Source: Crocinitomicaceae bacterium (GTDB lineage: Bacteria; Bacteroidota; Bacteroidia; Flavobacteriales_D; Crocinitomicaceae). Taken from it: a DNA stretch of 64,000 nucleotides. The translations under genes were made by a program, and so were the position numbers. The stretch covers positions 1 to 64,000 of the forward strand of contig JACJYW010000011.1 of the NCBI GenBank assembly GCA_020635955.1, written 5' to 3'. This document shows positions 34,761-43,468 of the stretch, in pieces. Numbering within the stretch: position 1 is the first letter of the stretch; each line of letters starts with the position of its first letter. The notes below the pieces were generated by a model that did not search any database, was not told the DNA's origin, and saw nothing but the letters and a program-made list of their open reading frames with translations.

Positions 34761-35279
34761 GTGAAAATCAGAAAGGCACATACACAAGACCGTCCAGAAA
34801 TTGCGAGTATCTATCGTAAAGTGGCAGGTCATGTTGAAGGCATTGTCAGACGTTCAGAGGAAATCACAGAAACATACGTGTTTTCTTTGTTAAACAAACC
34901 TGACAGTGAGATGATCTTTCTTGTAGTGGAGGATGATGATATGAACATTATCGGTTTTGGCCATGCACAAAAAATTGGACTAAAAGCCTATGATCACATT
35001 CTTTCAAATTATGCCATAGTAGTTAATCCTGATCATCAGGCACAGGGTATTGGACGTGGTATTTTCATGGGGTTTTTAGATTATCTAACCAATAATCGGC
35101 CAGATGTGAAACGATTGGAAATGGAAGTTCAGTATGATCCTGACCGCGTTAAAATATTCGAAGCCACGGGATTTAAAACAGAAGCCATTATTAAAGACCG
35201 CGTACTAGGTTTAGATGGTAAATTCCATGATCAGGTGTTAATGGCCTGGGAAAACCCTAACTTTAAGCCCCAAAAATAA
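34761..35279 (+). CDS. GNAT family N-acetyltransferase
   Basis: A 172-residue protein starting at a GTG; the nearby ATG at 34757 is out of frame. The acetyl-CoA-binding signature NPDHQAQGIGRGIFMGFLDYL (about 92-112) has the Q/RxxGxG/A loop, and the fold order is usual (VKIRKAHTQDRPEIASIYRKV at the start; RLEMEVQYDPDRVKIFEATGFKTEA at the end). The acceptor substrate cannot be predicted. It is followed 3 nt later by a membrane protein gene. Confidence 0.85.
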   Translation: MKIRKAHTQDRPEIASIYRKVAGHVEGIVRRSEEITETYVFSLLNKPDSEMIFLVVEDDDMNIIGFGHAQKIGLKAYDHILSNYAIVVNPDHQAQGIGRGIFMGFLDYLTNNRPDVKRLEMEVQYDPDRVKIFEATGFKTEAIIKDRVLGLDGKFHDQVLMAWENPNFKPQK

Positions 35280-35282
35280 TAC

Positions 35283-35750
35283 ATGGTACTTGTTTATCTG
35301 GCTTTGATCATCCTTGCAGGTTTATTTGCCCTCTTTCACATTTTTAAAACTAAAGACAAGTTTGCCCGAATCATCAATATCACTTTTGTAGTTTCCATTG
35401 GTGTAACCTTTATCCAGGTAAGAGAAATAGCTATAGATGGATATTATCTTTTCGCAATTGGCTGTTTAATGTCAATACTCTATGCCTTCTCTGATGGTTC
35501 ATTTTCTCCAACAAAAAAGGGTGTTCTCATTGGCAGTGGAGGAGCGCAATTGATTGGTGTACTTTTTTTCCTGGGACAGTATCCCTATTTACAAATTGCA
35601 TACCTGGCAGGATTAATAACCATAGGGTTATTCTTCATTGTTGTTTCAAAGAACATTAAGAATTATGCCAACGAGATTGGATTTCTTGCCGTTTTAATGG
35701 CTGATGCAGTGATCAAGGCCACCGCCACATTGATTGCATATGCTTCATAA
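35283..35750 (+). CDS. Small multi-pass membrane protein
   Basis: A 155-residue protein with about five hydrophobic helices (residues 2-18, 28-47, 52-70, 80-98, 103-122, and a weaker 130-152). No motif is recognised. It lies 3 nt after the GNAT gene and so shares its transcript. Nothing in the sequence suggests a specific function. Confidence 0.7.
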   Translation: MVLVYLALIILAGLFALFHIFKTKDKFARIINITFVVSIGVTFIQVREIAIDGYYLFAIGCLMSILYAFSDGSFSPTKKGVLIGSGGAQLIGVLFFLGQYPYLQIAYLAGLITIGLFFIVVSKNIKNYANEIGFLAVLMADAVIKATATLIAYAS

Positions 35751-35795
35751 TCGCTTTCGCCGATTTTTGTAACTTTAATACCTCAGTTAAAAAGC

Positions 35796-38225
35796 ATGAA
35801 AAATATCTTCTTTATTTCTACCTTATTAATAGCACTAATAGGATATAGTCAATACCCCACTTGTCAACACAAGCATACTTTCTTGGACAACATTCCTGAT
35901 CCTATGTATCAAAGCGGAATTGAAAGCTTAAGAAGTGATACAATTGATGTACAGCACTATGACGTTTACCTTGATTTCACACAGGCAGGATCAGGAACTT
36001 TAAAGGGTAATTGTGAGGTGAAATTCACAACACTTATGGATGTGAACAGCATCAGCCTGGATCTTTTGCAATTAACCATAGATTCAATTGTTTACCACAA
36101 TGCTCAAATAAGCTATAACTATAATGACACGTTGATCATAGCCTTATTTGGTTCAACCATCACCAGCGGAAATACAGATAGTTTGACCGTCTATTATCAT
36201 GGCTCACCTCAAACTGACCCTTCAGGATGGGGCGGATATTATGCTCAAAGTGGATACTATTATAATTTGGGAGTAGGATTCGAATCGATCCCTCACAATT
36301 ATGGACGTGTTTGGCATCCATGTTTTGACAATTTTGTTGAAAGAGCTACTTATGATTTTACTGTTTTAACCAGTAATAATGAAACGGCTTATTGTAACGG
36401 AACCAGAACAAATGTTCAGACGGCAGGAACCGATAGTTTGTTGACGAACTGGAGTTTATCCATTGCTATTCCTTCATATTTGGCAAGTGTTGCTGTATCT
36501 AATTATACACATGTGGTTCAAACCTATTATTCTACGCTTCAGTCTATCAATATTCCAATATGGCTTGCTGCTCAGGAAACGGATACAACCAATATGAAAA
36601 ATTCGTTCATCAACTTAAATGGTGCTTTATCAGCCTTTGAAACAGCATATGGACCTTATGTTTGGGAAAGAATTGGATACGTTCTGGTACCATTTAATGC
36701 CGGAGCAATGGAACACGCTACAAATATTGCTTACCCCTTAGCTACTGTCAATGGGAATACTGCCTTTGAAACACTCATGGCACATGAATTATCACACCAT
36801 TGGTGGGGAGATTGGGTAACCTGTGAAACGGCTGAGGAAATGTGGATCAATGAGGGAATGGCCGTTTATTCTGAACATTTGTTTTTGGAGAGCGTTTATG
36901 ATCAGGCTACTTATATGGACGCCATGAGAACCAATCATAAGGATGTACTTCACCGTGCGCATATTGACGATAGCGGATTTTATGCACTGAATGCTGTTCC
37001 CCTAAGCTATACCTATGGTGAACACAGCTATCGAAAGGGAGCAGATGTAATGCATACTTTGAGAAATTATGTGGGAGATGCTAATTTCTTTTTGGGATTA
37101 CAAACCATACAAACCAATTTTGGCGGGGGTAATATTTCAAGTACGGAATTTAGAGATGAATTCAATTCGCTTACTGGAGTTGACGTTACGGACTTTTTCA
37201 ATGACTGGATATTAAATCCAGGATTTTCTCAGTTCTCCGTTGAAAGTTTCAGCAGTACTGCGAATGGATCTGACTTTGATGTTCAGGTAATTGTTGACCA
37301 AAAACTAAAAGGGGCTTCAAGCTATCATTCAAATGTTCCGTTAACATTAACCTTTATGGATGCTTCTTATACGATACATGAAGAAGCGATAAGTGTGAGC
37401 GGGTCAACTCAAACTTTCAATTTTACTATTCCTATTGATCCAGTTTTCGCCGCCCTGAATATGGATGAAAAGATCAATGATGCCGTTACAGCCAGTGCTA
37501 CTATGATCAACTCAACCGGTGTAACTACTATGTCATATGCAAATGCAACGTTGAACACCACTCAAATTACAGACTCATGTTTTATTCGTATTGAACATAA
37601 CTGGGTGTCTCCTTCATACAACGGTGGGCCAGCTAATGTGGTAGCTTCTCAGGATCGTTATTGGAACGTTCATGGAGTTGATCTTCAAAATATGGAAGGA
37701 AAATTGACATTCGTTTATAATGGTCAAAATAATGCAAGTGGTGACCTGGATAATAGTATTCTAAAAACATGGGGGTCAGAAACGTTCAGAGAAGATAGTA
37801 TTGTGCTTTTATATCGTCCAAATGAGACAGCTGCATGGGAAATACATCCTGATTTTTACACAACCATGGGAAGTCCATTTGATAAAACGGGAAATATCAC
37901 AACTCAGCTTTTTATGGCCGGGCAGTACACATTTGGTTATAAAACCAATTCTTCTGGGCTAGCTGAGAACGCGGATGATAAAACTTACAGCATTTATCCA
38001 AATCCTACTGATGACAGCATGTTCATAGACCTTTCAAATTGGCAAGGTCAGCAATATTTGGTGGATATCTATGAGATAAGTGGTAAGTACATCCGTCAAC
38101 ATAAATTGTCAGGAAACACCGTTAATAAGGTTTCGATCGGAGATTTGAATTCCGGATTGTACCTTGTTATTCTCTCAGATAGTAATGGCCAACGAATAGG
38201 TTCAAAACGTATCGTAAAAAAGTAA
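35796..38225 (+). CDS. M1 family aminopeptidase with T9SS type A sorting domain
   Basis: An 809-residue secreted metallopeptidase (signal peptide 1-19, IGYSQ). The M1 domain has the exopeptidase loop as GAMEH (about 303-307; the classical family motif is GxMEN), the zinc site HELSH (330-334) with the third ligand E353 in WINEGMAVYSE, and a downstream tyrosine in SYRKGADVMHTLR. The C-terminus (about 735-809) is a T9SS sorting domain: YSIYPNPTDDS, then LNSGLYLVILSDSNGQRIGSKRIVKK. It removes N-terminal residues from peptides outside the cell. It faces the alpha/beta hydrolase gene, with stops directly adjacent. Confidence 0.9.
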   Translation: MKNIFFISTLLIALIGYSQYPTCQHKHTFLDNIPDPMYQSGIESLRSDTIDVQHYDVYLDFTQAGSGTLKGNCEVKFTTLMDVNSISLDLLQLTIDSIVYHNAQISYNYNDTLIIALFGSTITSGNTDSLTVYYHGSPQTDPSGWGGYYAQSGYYYNLGVGFESIPHNYGRVWHPCFDNFVERATYDFTVLTSNNETAYCNGTRTNVQTAGTDSLLTNWSLSIAIPSYLASVAVSNYTHVVQTYYSTLQSINIPIWLAAQETDTTNMKNSFINLNGALSAFETAYGPYVWERIGYVLVPFNAGAMEHATNIAYPLATVNGNTAFETLMAHELSHHWWGDWVTCETAEEMWINEGMAVYSEHLFLESVYDQATYMDAMRTNHKDVLHRAHIDDSGFYALNAVPLSYTYGEHSYRKGADVMHTLRNYVGDANFFLGLQTIQTNFGGGNISSTEFRDEFNSLTGVDVTDFFNDWILNPGFSQFSVESFSSTANGSDFDVQVIVDQKLKGASSYHSNVPLTLTFMDASYTIHEEAISVSGSTQTFNFTIPIDPVFAALNMDEKINDAVTASATMINSTGVTTMSYANATLNTTQITDSCFIRIEHNWVSPSYNGGPANVVASQDRYWNVHGVDLQNMEGKLTFVYNGQNNASGDLDNSILKTWGSETFREDSIVLLYRPNETAAWEIHPDFYTTMGSPFDKTGNITTQLFMAGQYTFGYKTNSSGLAENADDKTYSIYPNPTDDSMFIDLSNWQGQQYLVDIYEISGKYIRQHKLSGNTVNKVSIGDLNSGLYLVILSDSNGQRIGSKRIVKK

Positions 38226-39080
38226 TTAGTAGACTTCTTTACCAGCAACAAAAGCGGTAGTTCTTCCAATTACCTCATCATTCCAAAGCATTTTGTAATG
38301 CCCAATCTTTTCCATTCGGATCAGTTGCACATTCTGATGATCTGAATTGATGGCAAATGAATTGGCATAAGGAAGTACCTGATCATCCATATCATGGATC
38401 AACAACAATTTATCAAAATTGACCTTTTTCAAATTGGTTGAAACGTCTAACATTTCTACTGGACCACCAACCAATTGAGCCGTGTTTTTAACAAGGAATC
38501 GATAAGCTCTTCTTGTCAAACCGATCATTTCTTTAAACTCTTCAAAGATGTCCTCCATTCGGTTTGGATTGGTAAGGAAAACCATCTTATCAATTTGTCT
38601 TTCTGAATTAGCAAATGCGTTGGCCGCAACAGCAGAACCAAATGAATGTGAAACTACTGAAAAAGGCTCTTTAGGATCAATAAAATCTACCACATCTCTC
38701 ATGGCATCTCTACATTCAATCAGATTAGTTGATGCTGATTGATAATAGGCATGACCCGGTAAGTTAAAAGCAATTACGCGATATCCCAGATCTGCAAATC
38801 TGGACGCAAACATGGACAAACTACCGGCGTTGGAATCCCATCCATGTACCAGGAAAACAAGAGGACCGTTTGGATCTCCCATTTCAAAACAGTGAATAGG
38901 TTCTTTACCAGAACTCACTTTAAAGTGTCTGGTTTCCTGATAAAAAGGAACTTCTCTTCTTCTCACTTCTTTTTTTCTCACTTTTTGAAATAGATCAAAG
39001 CTTTGTTTTGCTGCTTTCTCAGGGTTCAGTACTGAACTAAGTGTGAAATAGGTTTTGATCATTAATAGTTTCATCTTCAT
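38226..39080 (-). CDS. Alpha/beta hydrolase
   Basis: A 284-residue alpha/beta hydrolase. Seen: the oxyanion region FLVHGWDSNAGSLSMFASRF, the nucleophile elbow VVSHSFGSAVA (serine in SHSFG), an acid candidate in LLIHDMDDQVLPY and the histidine in IGHYKMLWND. No signal peptide; a hydrophobic N-terminal start (MKMKLLMIKTYF) is present but not a clear membrane anchor. Possible roles are a lipase/esterase or thioesterase. A TetR operator lies 13 nt upstream, and the TetR gene is next upstream, so it is very likely repressed by that protein. Confidence 0.82.
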   Translation of the reverse strand: MKMKLLMIKTYFTLSSVLNPEKAAKQSFDLFQKVRKKEVRRREVPFYQETRHFKVSSGKEPIHCFEMGDPNGPLVFLVHGWDSNAGSLSMFASRFADLGYRVIAFNLPGHAYYQSASTNLIECRDAMRDVVDFIDPKEPFSVVSHSFGSAVAANAFANSERQIDKMVFLTNPNRMEDIFEEFKEMIGLTRRAYRFLVKNTAQLVGGPVEMLDVSTNLKKVNFDKLLLIHDMDDQVLPYANSFAINSDHQNVQLIRMEKIGHYKMLWNDEVIGRTTAFVAGKEVY

Positions 39081-39092
39081 TTGTTATTTTAT

Positions 39093-39108
39093 TATACCAA
39101 TCGGTATA
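39093..39108. promoter_or_regulatory. TetR operator, hydrolase side
   Basis: TATACCAATCGGTATA, a near palindrome centred on ACCAATCGGT. Its reverse complement equals the site at 39746-39761 in 15 of 16 positions. It lies between the tetR stop and the hydrolase ATG at 39080. Confidence 0.75.
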
Positions 39109-39125
39109 TTTTAGTTCAAAAAATT

Positions 39126-39722
39126 TTAAATCGCTAATTCGTTTTCAATGGTTTCGTCAATTCTATTCATCATTTCCTGTAAATAGGAATCATCATTCAT
39201 GGTAGCTGTCATAAACACTGCCCCTTCGATCAAGGTGAAAAAGTATCTTCCGTATTTTTGAGGATTTACTGATTTCTTGATCTCACCGGCTTCAATGGCC
39301 TTCACGATCATTTTAGTGATCAGGTATTGCAATTTTGAGATAACCTCCTGCACTCTGGCCAGTAGATCCGGATTATCGTGATTCGCATCTACACCAATAT
39401 TCACAATTGGACATCCCCCATATTCAATGGTGTACACTCTGTATCTTCTGTAGAAATTAGTTAAACCAAATAGCTTTTGAATTGGCGAATCAATTTGATC
39501 TAACTCTTCTCTAATGGCGTTCACCACTCTATCCACATTATACTTAAATGCAATAAAAGCCAGTTCTTCCTTGTTCTTGAAATTTCCGTAAATGGCACCT
39601 TTCGTCAAACCAGTTGCTTCCGTAAGATCAGACATAGAAGTTCCGGAATACCCATGCTTATTGAATATTGGAGCCACTTTGTGGATGATGTACTCAGCTG
39701 TTTGTTCTGCTTTTGTTGCCAT
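39126..39722 (-). CDS. TetR family transcriptional repressor
   Basis: A 198-residue regulator from the ATG at 39722 (a longer TTG frame runs through the promoter). The N-terminal HTH, IFNKHGYSGTSMSDLTEATGLTKGAIYGNFKNKEELAFIAF, is the standard TetR pattern; the helical C-terminal domain should bind a small ligand, possibly a lipid or aromatic. Twin operators lie in its own promoter (39746-39761) and before the adjacent hydrolase gene. So it likely represses both genes until a ligand, perhaps a hydrolase substrate, appears. Confidence 0.9.
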   Translation of the reverse strand: MATKAEQTAEYIIHKVAPIFNKHGYSGTSMSDLTEATGLTKGAIYGNFKNKEELAFIAFKYNVDRVVNAIREELDQIDSPIQKLFGLTNFYRRYRVYTIEYGGCPIVNIGVDANHDNPDLLARVQEVISKLQYLITKMIVKAIEAGEIKKSVNPQKYGRYFFTLIEGAVFMTATMNDDSYLQEMMNRIDETIENELAI

Positions 39723-39729
39723 TTCGAAA

Positions 39730-39737
39730 CAAAGATA
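39730..39737 (-). promoter_or_regulatory. -7 box of tetR
   Basis: Minus strand TATCTTTG, full match, only 7 nt before the ATG at 39722, so the mRNA would have almost no leader. The operator lies directly behind it, between the -7 and -33 positions, a good place for repression. Confidence 0.6.
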
Positions 39738-39745
39738 CAACAAAT

Positions 39746-39761
39746 TATACCGATTGGTATT
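39746..39761. promoter_or_regulatory. TetR operator, autoregulatory side
   Basis: TATACCGATTGGTATT, 15 of 16 positions equal to the reverse complement of the hydrolase-side site. It is placed over the spacer of the tetR promoter. Confidence 0.75.
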
Positions 39762-39780
39762 TTTTTAATCAAAAAAAATG

Positions 39781-41643
39781 TTAAATGTATTCTGACAGCT
39801 CCAACCAACGCATTTCTTTCTCTTCTATTAATCGACCAATCTCACCTAATCGGATGGCAATTTGATTAACCGTATCAGAATCCTCAGTTCCTGAATTCAA
39901 CTTGATGGTAATTTCCTCCCTTTCTTGCTCCAAGGCTGCAATTTCACCTTCCAATGCATCAAACTCCTGCTTTTCCTTGTAGGATAATTTTTTCTTTTCC
40001 TGTTCCTTTTGCTTCTCTGTCGTCTCTTTATACTCTTTTTGAACTTTTCGTTCCTTAGAAACCTCTTCTTTCAAGAATTGACGATACGCCGTATAGTTTC
40101 CAATAATGTCTTTTACCTCACCATCTCCCCTGAAATAAAACGTATGGTCCACTAGCTTATCCAGAAAATATCTATCATGCGAAACTATGATCAGACATCC
40201 TTCAAACTCTGCCAAATAATCCTCTAACACACTTAAAGTGAATATGTCCAAATCATTCGTAGGCTCATCCAGGATCATGAAATTTGGATTCTTCATGAGA
40301 ATGGTCATCAAATACAACCTCTTCTTTTCCCCTCCACTTAATTTCTCGATATACTGAAAATGCATGTCCCTTGGAAAAAGGAATTTCTCCAAAAATTGAG
40401 CAGCCGACATTTTACGTCCTTTGGTCAATGGAATATACTCGGCAATATCACGTATCGCCTCAATAACCCGTTGACCCTCTTTGAACTTCATCCCATCCTG
40501 ATGATAGTATCCCATCACCACTGTATCTCCAACAATGATCTTACCTTTTGTTGGTTCTTCTCTACCCGTAAGCATATTTAAAAAGGTAGATTTACCTGAC
40601 CCGTTTGCTCCAACAATCCCCAGCTTTTCACCTCTTTTGAATACATAGCTCAGGTCATTGATGATCTTTTTATCGCCAAATTGTTTACCCAAACGGTGAA
40701 TCTCAACGATCTTAGAACCTAAACGTTCCATTTGGATCTTGATCTCTAACTCATCCTTCTGGATCTTCTGAGTGGCTACTTTTTTAAGATCCTGAAATGC
40801 ATCAACCCTTGCCTTTTGCTTTGTTCCTCTAGCCCTAGGCTGACGGCGAATCCAATCCAGCTCGGTACGCATCAAATTCTTAGCCTTTCCAATAGTAGCT
40901 TCCAGCATCTCTTGACGCTCGGCTTTCTTTTCCAGATAGTAAGAGAAGTTTCCGTTGTATTTAAAAATGGATTGATCAGCCATTTCAAAGATCACTGTAC
41001 AGATCACTTCTAAAAAGTATCGATCATGCGTCACCATAATGATGGTTGAAGATGATTTTGACAGGTACTCTTCCAACCATTCTATCATATCCAGATCCAG
41101 GTGATTGGTAGGCTCATCCAGTATCATGATATCCGGTTCATTGATCAAGACTTTTGCCAATGCCACACGTTTTTTCTGTCCACCTGAAAGCTCACCTATT
41201 TTTTGATGTTTATCCTCAATTTTAAGACGCGATAGAATAGTGCTCACCTTTACTTCATAATCCCAGGCATTGGTGACATTCATTTGTTCGAAGGCCTTTT
41301 CATATGCTTCTGTATCCTCTGGATTAGAGATTGCTTTATCGTACATTAGAATGGCCTTCGTTTCTTTTGTTTCAGCCGTAAGCACCTCTTCGAATATCGT
41401 TTTATTAGGAGCAAAATTTTCTGCCTGCTCTAAATAATCCACCCTTATATCATTACGGTATACAATACGCCCCGAATCTTCGGTTCCGTCACCACATAAT
41501 ATTTTAAGCAAGGTTGATTTTCCTTCACCATTTTTAGCCACAATGGCCACTTTATCACCTTTGTCAATTCCAAAAGTGAGGTCTTTGAAGATCACACGAG
41601 CTCCAAAGCATTTGGTTAGATTTTCAACGGATAAGTAATTCAT
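39781..41643 (-). CDS. ABC-F family ATPase
   Basis: A 620-residue cytoplasmic protein with two ABC cassettes and no membrane helices. Cassette 1: Walker A VAKNGEGKSTLL (about 35-46), signature ELSGGQKKRVALAK, Walker B IMILDEPTNHLDLD. Linker (about 245-300) is basic and helical. Cassette 2: GANGSGKSTFLNML, KLSGGEKKRLYLM, MILDEPTNDLDI. The C-terminal arm (about 530-620) is a charged coiled coil, as in Uup-type ABC-F proteins, which act on the ribosome in translation or relief of stalling. Single gene next to the S23 cassette. Confidence 0.92.
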   Translation of the reverse strand: MNYLSVENLTKCFGARVIFKDLTFGIDKGDKVAIVAKNGEGKSTLLKILCGDGTEDSGRIVYRNDIRVDYLEQAENFAPNKTIFEEVLTAETKETKAILMYDKAISNPEDTEAYEKAFEQMNVTNAWDYEVKVSTILSRLKIEDKHQKIGELSGGQKKRVALAKVLINEPDIMILDEPTNHLDLDMIEWLEEYLSKSSSTIIMVTHDRYFLEVICTVIFEMADQSIFKYNGNFSYYLEKKAERQEMLEATIGKAKNLMRTELDWIRRQPRARGTKQKARVDAFQDLKKVATQKIQKDELEIKIQMERLGSKIVEIHRLGKQFGDKKIINDLSYVFKRGEKLGIVGANGSGKSTFLNMLTGREEPTKGKIIVGDTVVMGYYHQDGMKFKEGQRVIEAIRDIAEYIPLTKGRKMSAAQFLEKFLFPRDMHFQYIEKLSGGEKKRLYLMTILMKNPNFMILDEPTNDLDIFTLSVLEDYLAEFEGCLIIVSHDRYFLDKLVDHTFYFRGDGEVKDIIGNYTAYRQFLKEEVSKERKVQKEYKETTEKQKEQEKKKLSYKEKQEFDALEGEIAALEQEREEITIKLNSGTEDSDTVNQIAIRLGEIGRLIEEKEMRWLELSEYI

Positions 41644-41648
41644 ATCTT

Positions 41649-41690
41649 AAAGCTAGAAGTCAGAAGCCTGAAGCTAGAAGCTGGAAGCTT
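41649..41690 (+). repeat. Heptanucleotide array, left of S23 gene
   Basis: Six 7-bp units of GAAGNNN on the plus strand (AAAGCTA, GAAGTCA, GAAGCCT, GAAGCTA, GAAGCTG, GAAGCTT). The same unit recurs in opposite orientation at 42078-42133, so the two arrays form an imperfect inverted repeat around the gene. The longest perfect shared piece is AGAAGCCTGAAGCT (41662-41675 with 42086-42099). Confidence 0.85.
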
Positions 41691-41700
41691 TCGTACAAGT

Positions 41701-42054
41701 TTAATTAGTGTTTCTTTGGAATGCAACTAACATGTTCATTAAATTGAAACAATCATCATATAGTTTTTCAAATACATCATTATTAAGATAGTCTCTTCTT
41801 CTTGCTTTGTGAAGACAAGTTACAACTTCCGCAAGTGATCTAATTGAATATCCAATAAATCTCCTAAAATCAGGGTCAGTAGTGCCTATAGTCCCTTCTG
41901 AAATGTTTAGTGCCACAGAATCTGATGCTCTCAAAATTTGGCTAGATAGGTTAAATTTTTCATACTCAGGAAACACTTTTATTGCTGTGTATATTTCTTC
42001 ACCAAGATCCATAGATCTCTGCCAAACATTCAGTTTTTCAAATTTAAACTTCAT
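41701..42054 (-). CDS. Four-helix-bundle protein, S23/IVP family
   Basis: A 117-residue helical protein from the ATG at 42054 (an upstream TTG would add eight residues). It has the family pattern FEKLNVWQRSMDLGEEIYTAIKVFP, then SSQILRASDSVALNISEG, RRFIGYSIRSLAEVVTCL. These small proteins were first found within intervening sequences of 23S rRNA genes and resemble the Avd protein of diversity-generating retroelements. Here there is no rRNA and no reverse transcriptase; it sits between two inverted 7-bp arrays. Function unknown. Confidence 0.85.
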   Translation of the reverse strand: MKFKFEKLNVWQRSMDLGEEIYTAIKVFPEYEKFNLSSQILRASDSVALNISEGTIGTTDPDFRRFIGYSIRSLAEVVTCLHKARRRDYLNNDVFEKLYDDCFNLMNMLVAFQRNTN

Positions 42055-42077
42055 ACAAACTAATTTACTATTCTTCA

Positions 42078-42133
42078 AAACTTCCAGCTTCAGGCTTCTA
42101 GCTTCTAACTTCCAGCTTCAGGCTACCAGCTCT
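42078..42133 (-). repeat. Heptanucleotide array, right of S23 gene
   Basis: Eight 7-bp units; read on the minus strand, six have the form GAAGNNN and the last two are degenerate. It ends 6 nt before the stop codon of the DUF4293 gene, so the S23 cassette fits exactly between two unrelated genes. Confidence 0.85.
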
Positions 42134-42139
42134 ATACTC

Positions 42140-42628
42140 TTACCGAATTCTGTCAATTGATTTTAACAATTCTTCATCATGCTTGATCCCTCTAATAGCA
42201 AGGATCAGAAAAGGAATTGTTGCGGCCAGGAAAATAAATCCCATATCCATAGAGAATGACACATTAGCAAACCCTTTGGAAGTCAGTTCTTCCGTAACTA
42301 TAGATTTTCCCAAATAAAAGAAAACACAGAATGAAAATGTGATCAAGACATGAAAGATCAAATTTAACCTTGTCAGCATAAGCTGTTTCTTTCTGTTTTT
42401 ATAAAGCATAATGCAAGCAGCTGAGATCAATGCCAACACAATGTAAATCACATACAATGGAAATTCTGAGGAGTTTCCGTCAGATGAATATAGACCATGA
42501 GCTCCAAATGATCCTTCAAACACTTCTCCATATCGTTCAGATGAAATATTGAAAATCGGAAAGAAAAGGAGTAAAACGATACAAATAAAGGCCAGGGCCA
42601 GATATATTGTTTGTTTGCGTTGGATCAT
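42140..42628 (-). CDS. DUF4293 membrane protein
   Basis: A 162-residue protein from the ATG at 42628 (a -7 box at 42644-42651 overlaps the longer frame). It starts MIQRKQTIYLALAFICIVLLLFFPI, the DUF4293 pattern, with three or four membrane helices in total (about 6-24, 55-75, 88-108, 122-142). These proteins are widespread in Bacteroidota and of unknown function. The right heptanucleotide array abuts its stop. Confidence 0.8.
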   Translation of the reverse strand: MIQRKQTIYLALAFICIVLLLFFPIFNISSERYGEVFEGSFGAHGLYSSDGNSSEFPLYVIYIVLALISAACIMLYKNRKKQLMLTRLNLIFHVLITFSFCVFFYLGKSIVTEELTSKGFANVSFSMDMGFIFLAATIPFLILAIRGIKHDEELLKSIDRIR

Positions 42629-42643
42629 AATTGATATTTTAAG

Positions 42644-42651
42644 CAAAGATA
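42644..42651 (-). promoter_or_regulatory. -7 box of DUF4293 gene
   Basis: Minus strand TATCTTTG, full match, 15 nt before the ATG at 42628. No -33 TTG at standard spacing. Confidence 0.5.
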
Positions 42652-42709
42652 ATGGTTAGGACCGCACCTGACGATAAATTGATTATTTTAAGAGAGTAAA
42701 TTGATATTT

Positions 42710-43468
42710 ATGGAAGATAAGGTATATCAACTCGAAGGCAGCACTGTTAGTTATGAAATGGGATTTGAGAATGACATAGTTTATTGTCATTTGATTCGGC
42801 GGTTAAAAGAAGCTCCGGTAAATCAAATCACACAGGTTATTATTAAAAATCCTGGTCTTAGTTTGGGTGAAGAAATTGCTTTCAGAATACATTACAATGA
42901 AAACGGATCTGAGAAAAAGTTCCCATGGGTTCAGGCCAAGAATACAGATGCCAAAACACAGGCCTTTTTGGATGATCTGAAAAGCAGATTAAATCCTACT
43001 GTTATTTGGATAGACAAAACGGATACCACTGTTACTGATGATTCCGGTAATAAAGTATACGATCTTCAATACTTGCCTTTCGGATATAGTGGAGCAGGTT
43101 TACCGAGAGCCGTACAAATATGGATCTACCTGATCTGTTTAGGGATTCTTGTTATTCCATTGATCTATTACATATACATTCTTGCTACCGGAGGATATAG
43201 AATTTACACGAACGATCAGGGTTTAACCGTCCGCAAGGCTTCAGCCACTACTTTTGCCTGGGATGAATTAGAGCATCCGGAATTCACCAGAGTTAAAGTA
43301 TATGATGGAAATGCCTTCTCAAAGAATGAAGTACTTAAAGTAAAATTCATAGGTAAGAATGGCAAGAAAAAAGCGGGTGTTATGAGATACGACCATGCCC
43401 TACCATTATTGGAAGAATTAGGAGAAAGAGGAATAATTTCAGCCGATTATTTATCCAATTTCAGCTGA
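42710..43468 (+). CDS. Membrane protein with PH-like C-terminal part
   Basis: A 252-residue protein from the ATG at 42710. A cytoplasmic-looking N-terminal domain (1-128) is followed by one strong membrane helix (about 133-155; VQIWIYLICLGILVIPLIYYIYIL) and a C-terminal beta-rich domain (about 160-250; GYRIYTNDQGLTVRKASATTFAWDELEHPEFTRV), like a bacterial pleckstrin-homology fold. I do not recognise the family. Its 3' end overlaps the convergent rdgB gene by 22 bp. Confidence 0.7.
   Translation: MEDKVYQLEGSTVSYEMGFENDIVYCHLIRRLKEAPVNQITQVIIKNPGLSLGEEIAFRIHYNENGSEKKFPWVQAKNTDAKTQAFLDDLKSRLNPTVIWIDKTDTTVTDDSGNKVYDLQYLPFGYSGAGLPRAVQIWIYLICLGILVIPLIYYIYILATGGYRIYTNDQGLTVRKASATTFAWDELEHPEFTRVKVYDGNAFSKNEVLKVKFIGKNGKKKAGVMRYDHALPLLEELGERGIISADYLSNFS

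Noticed and set aside
41701..42054. S23 gene as part of an rRNA intervening sequence or a diversity-generating retroelement
   Set aside because: No rRNA sequence, no reverse transcriptase and no template/variable repeat are found near it.
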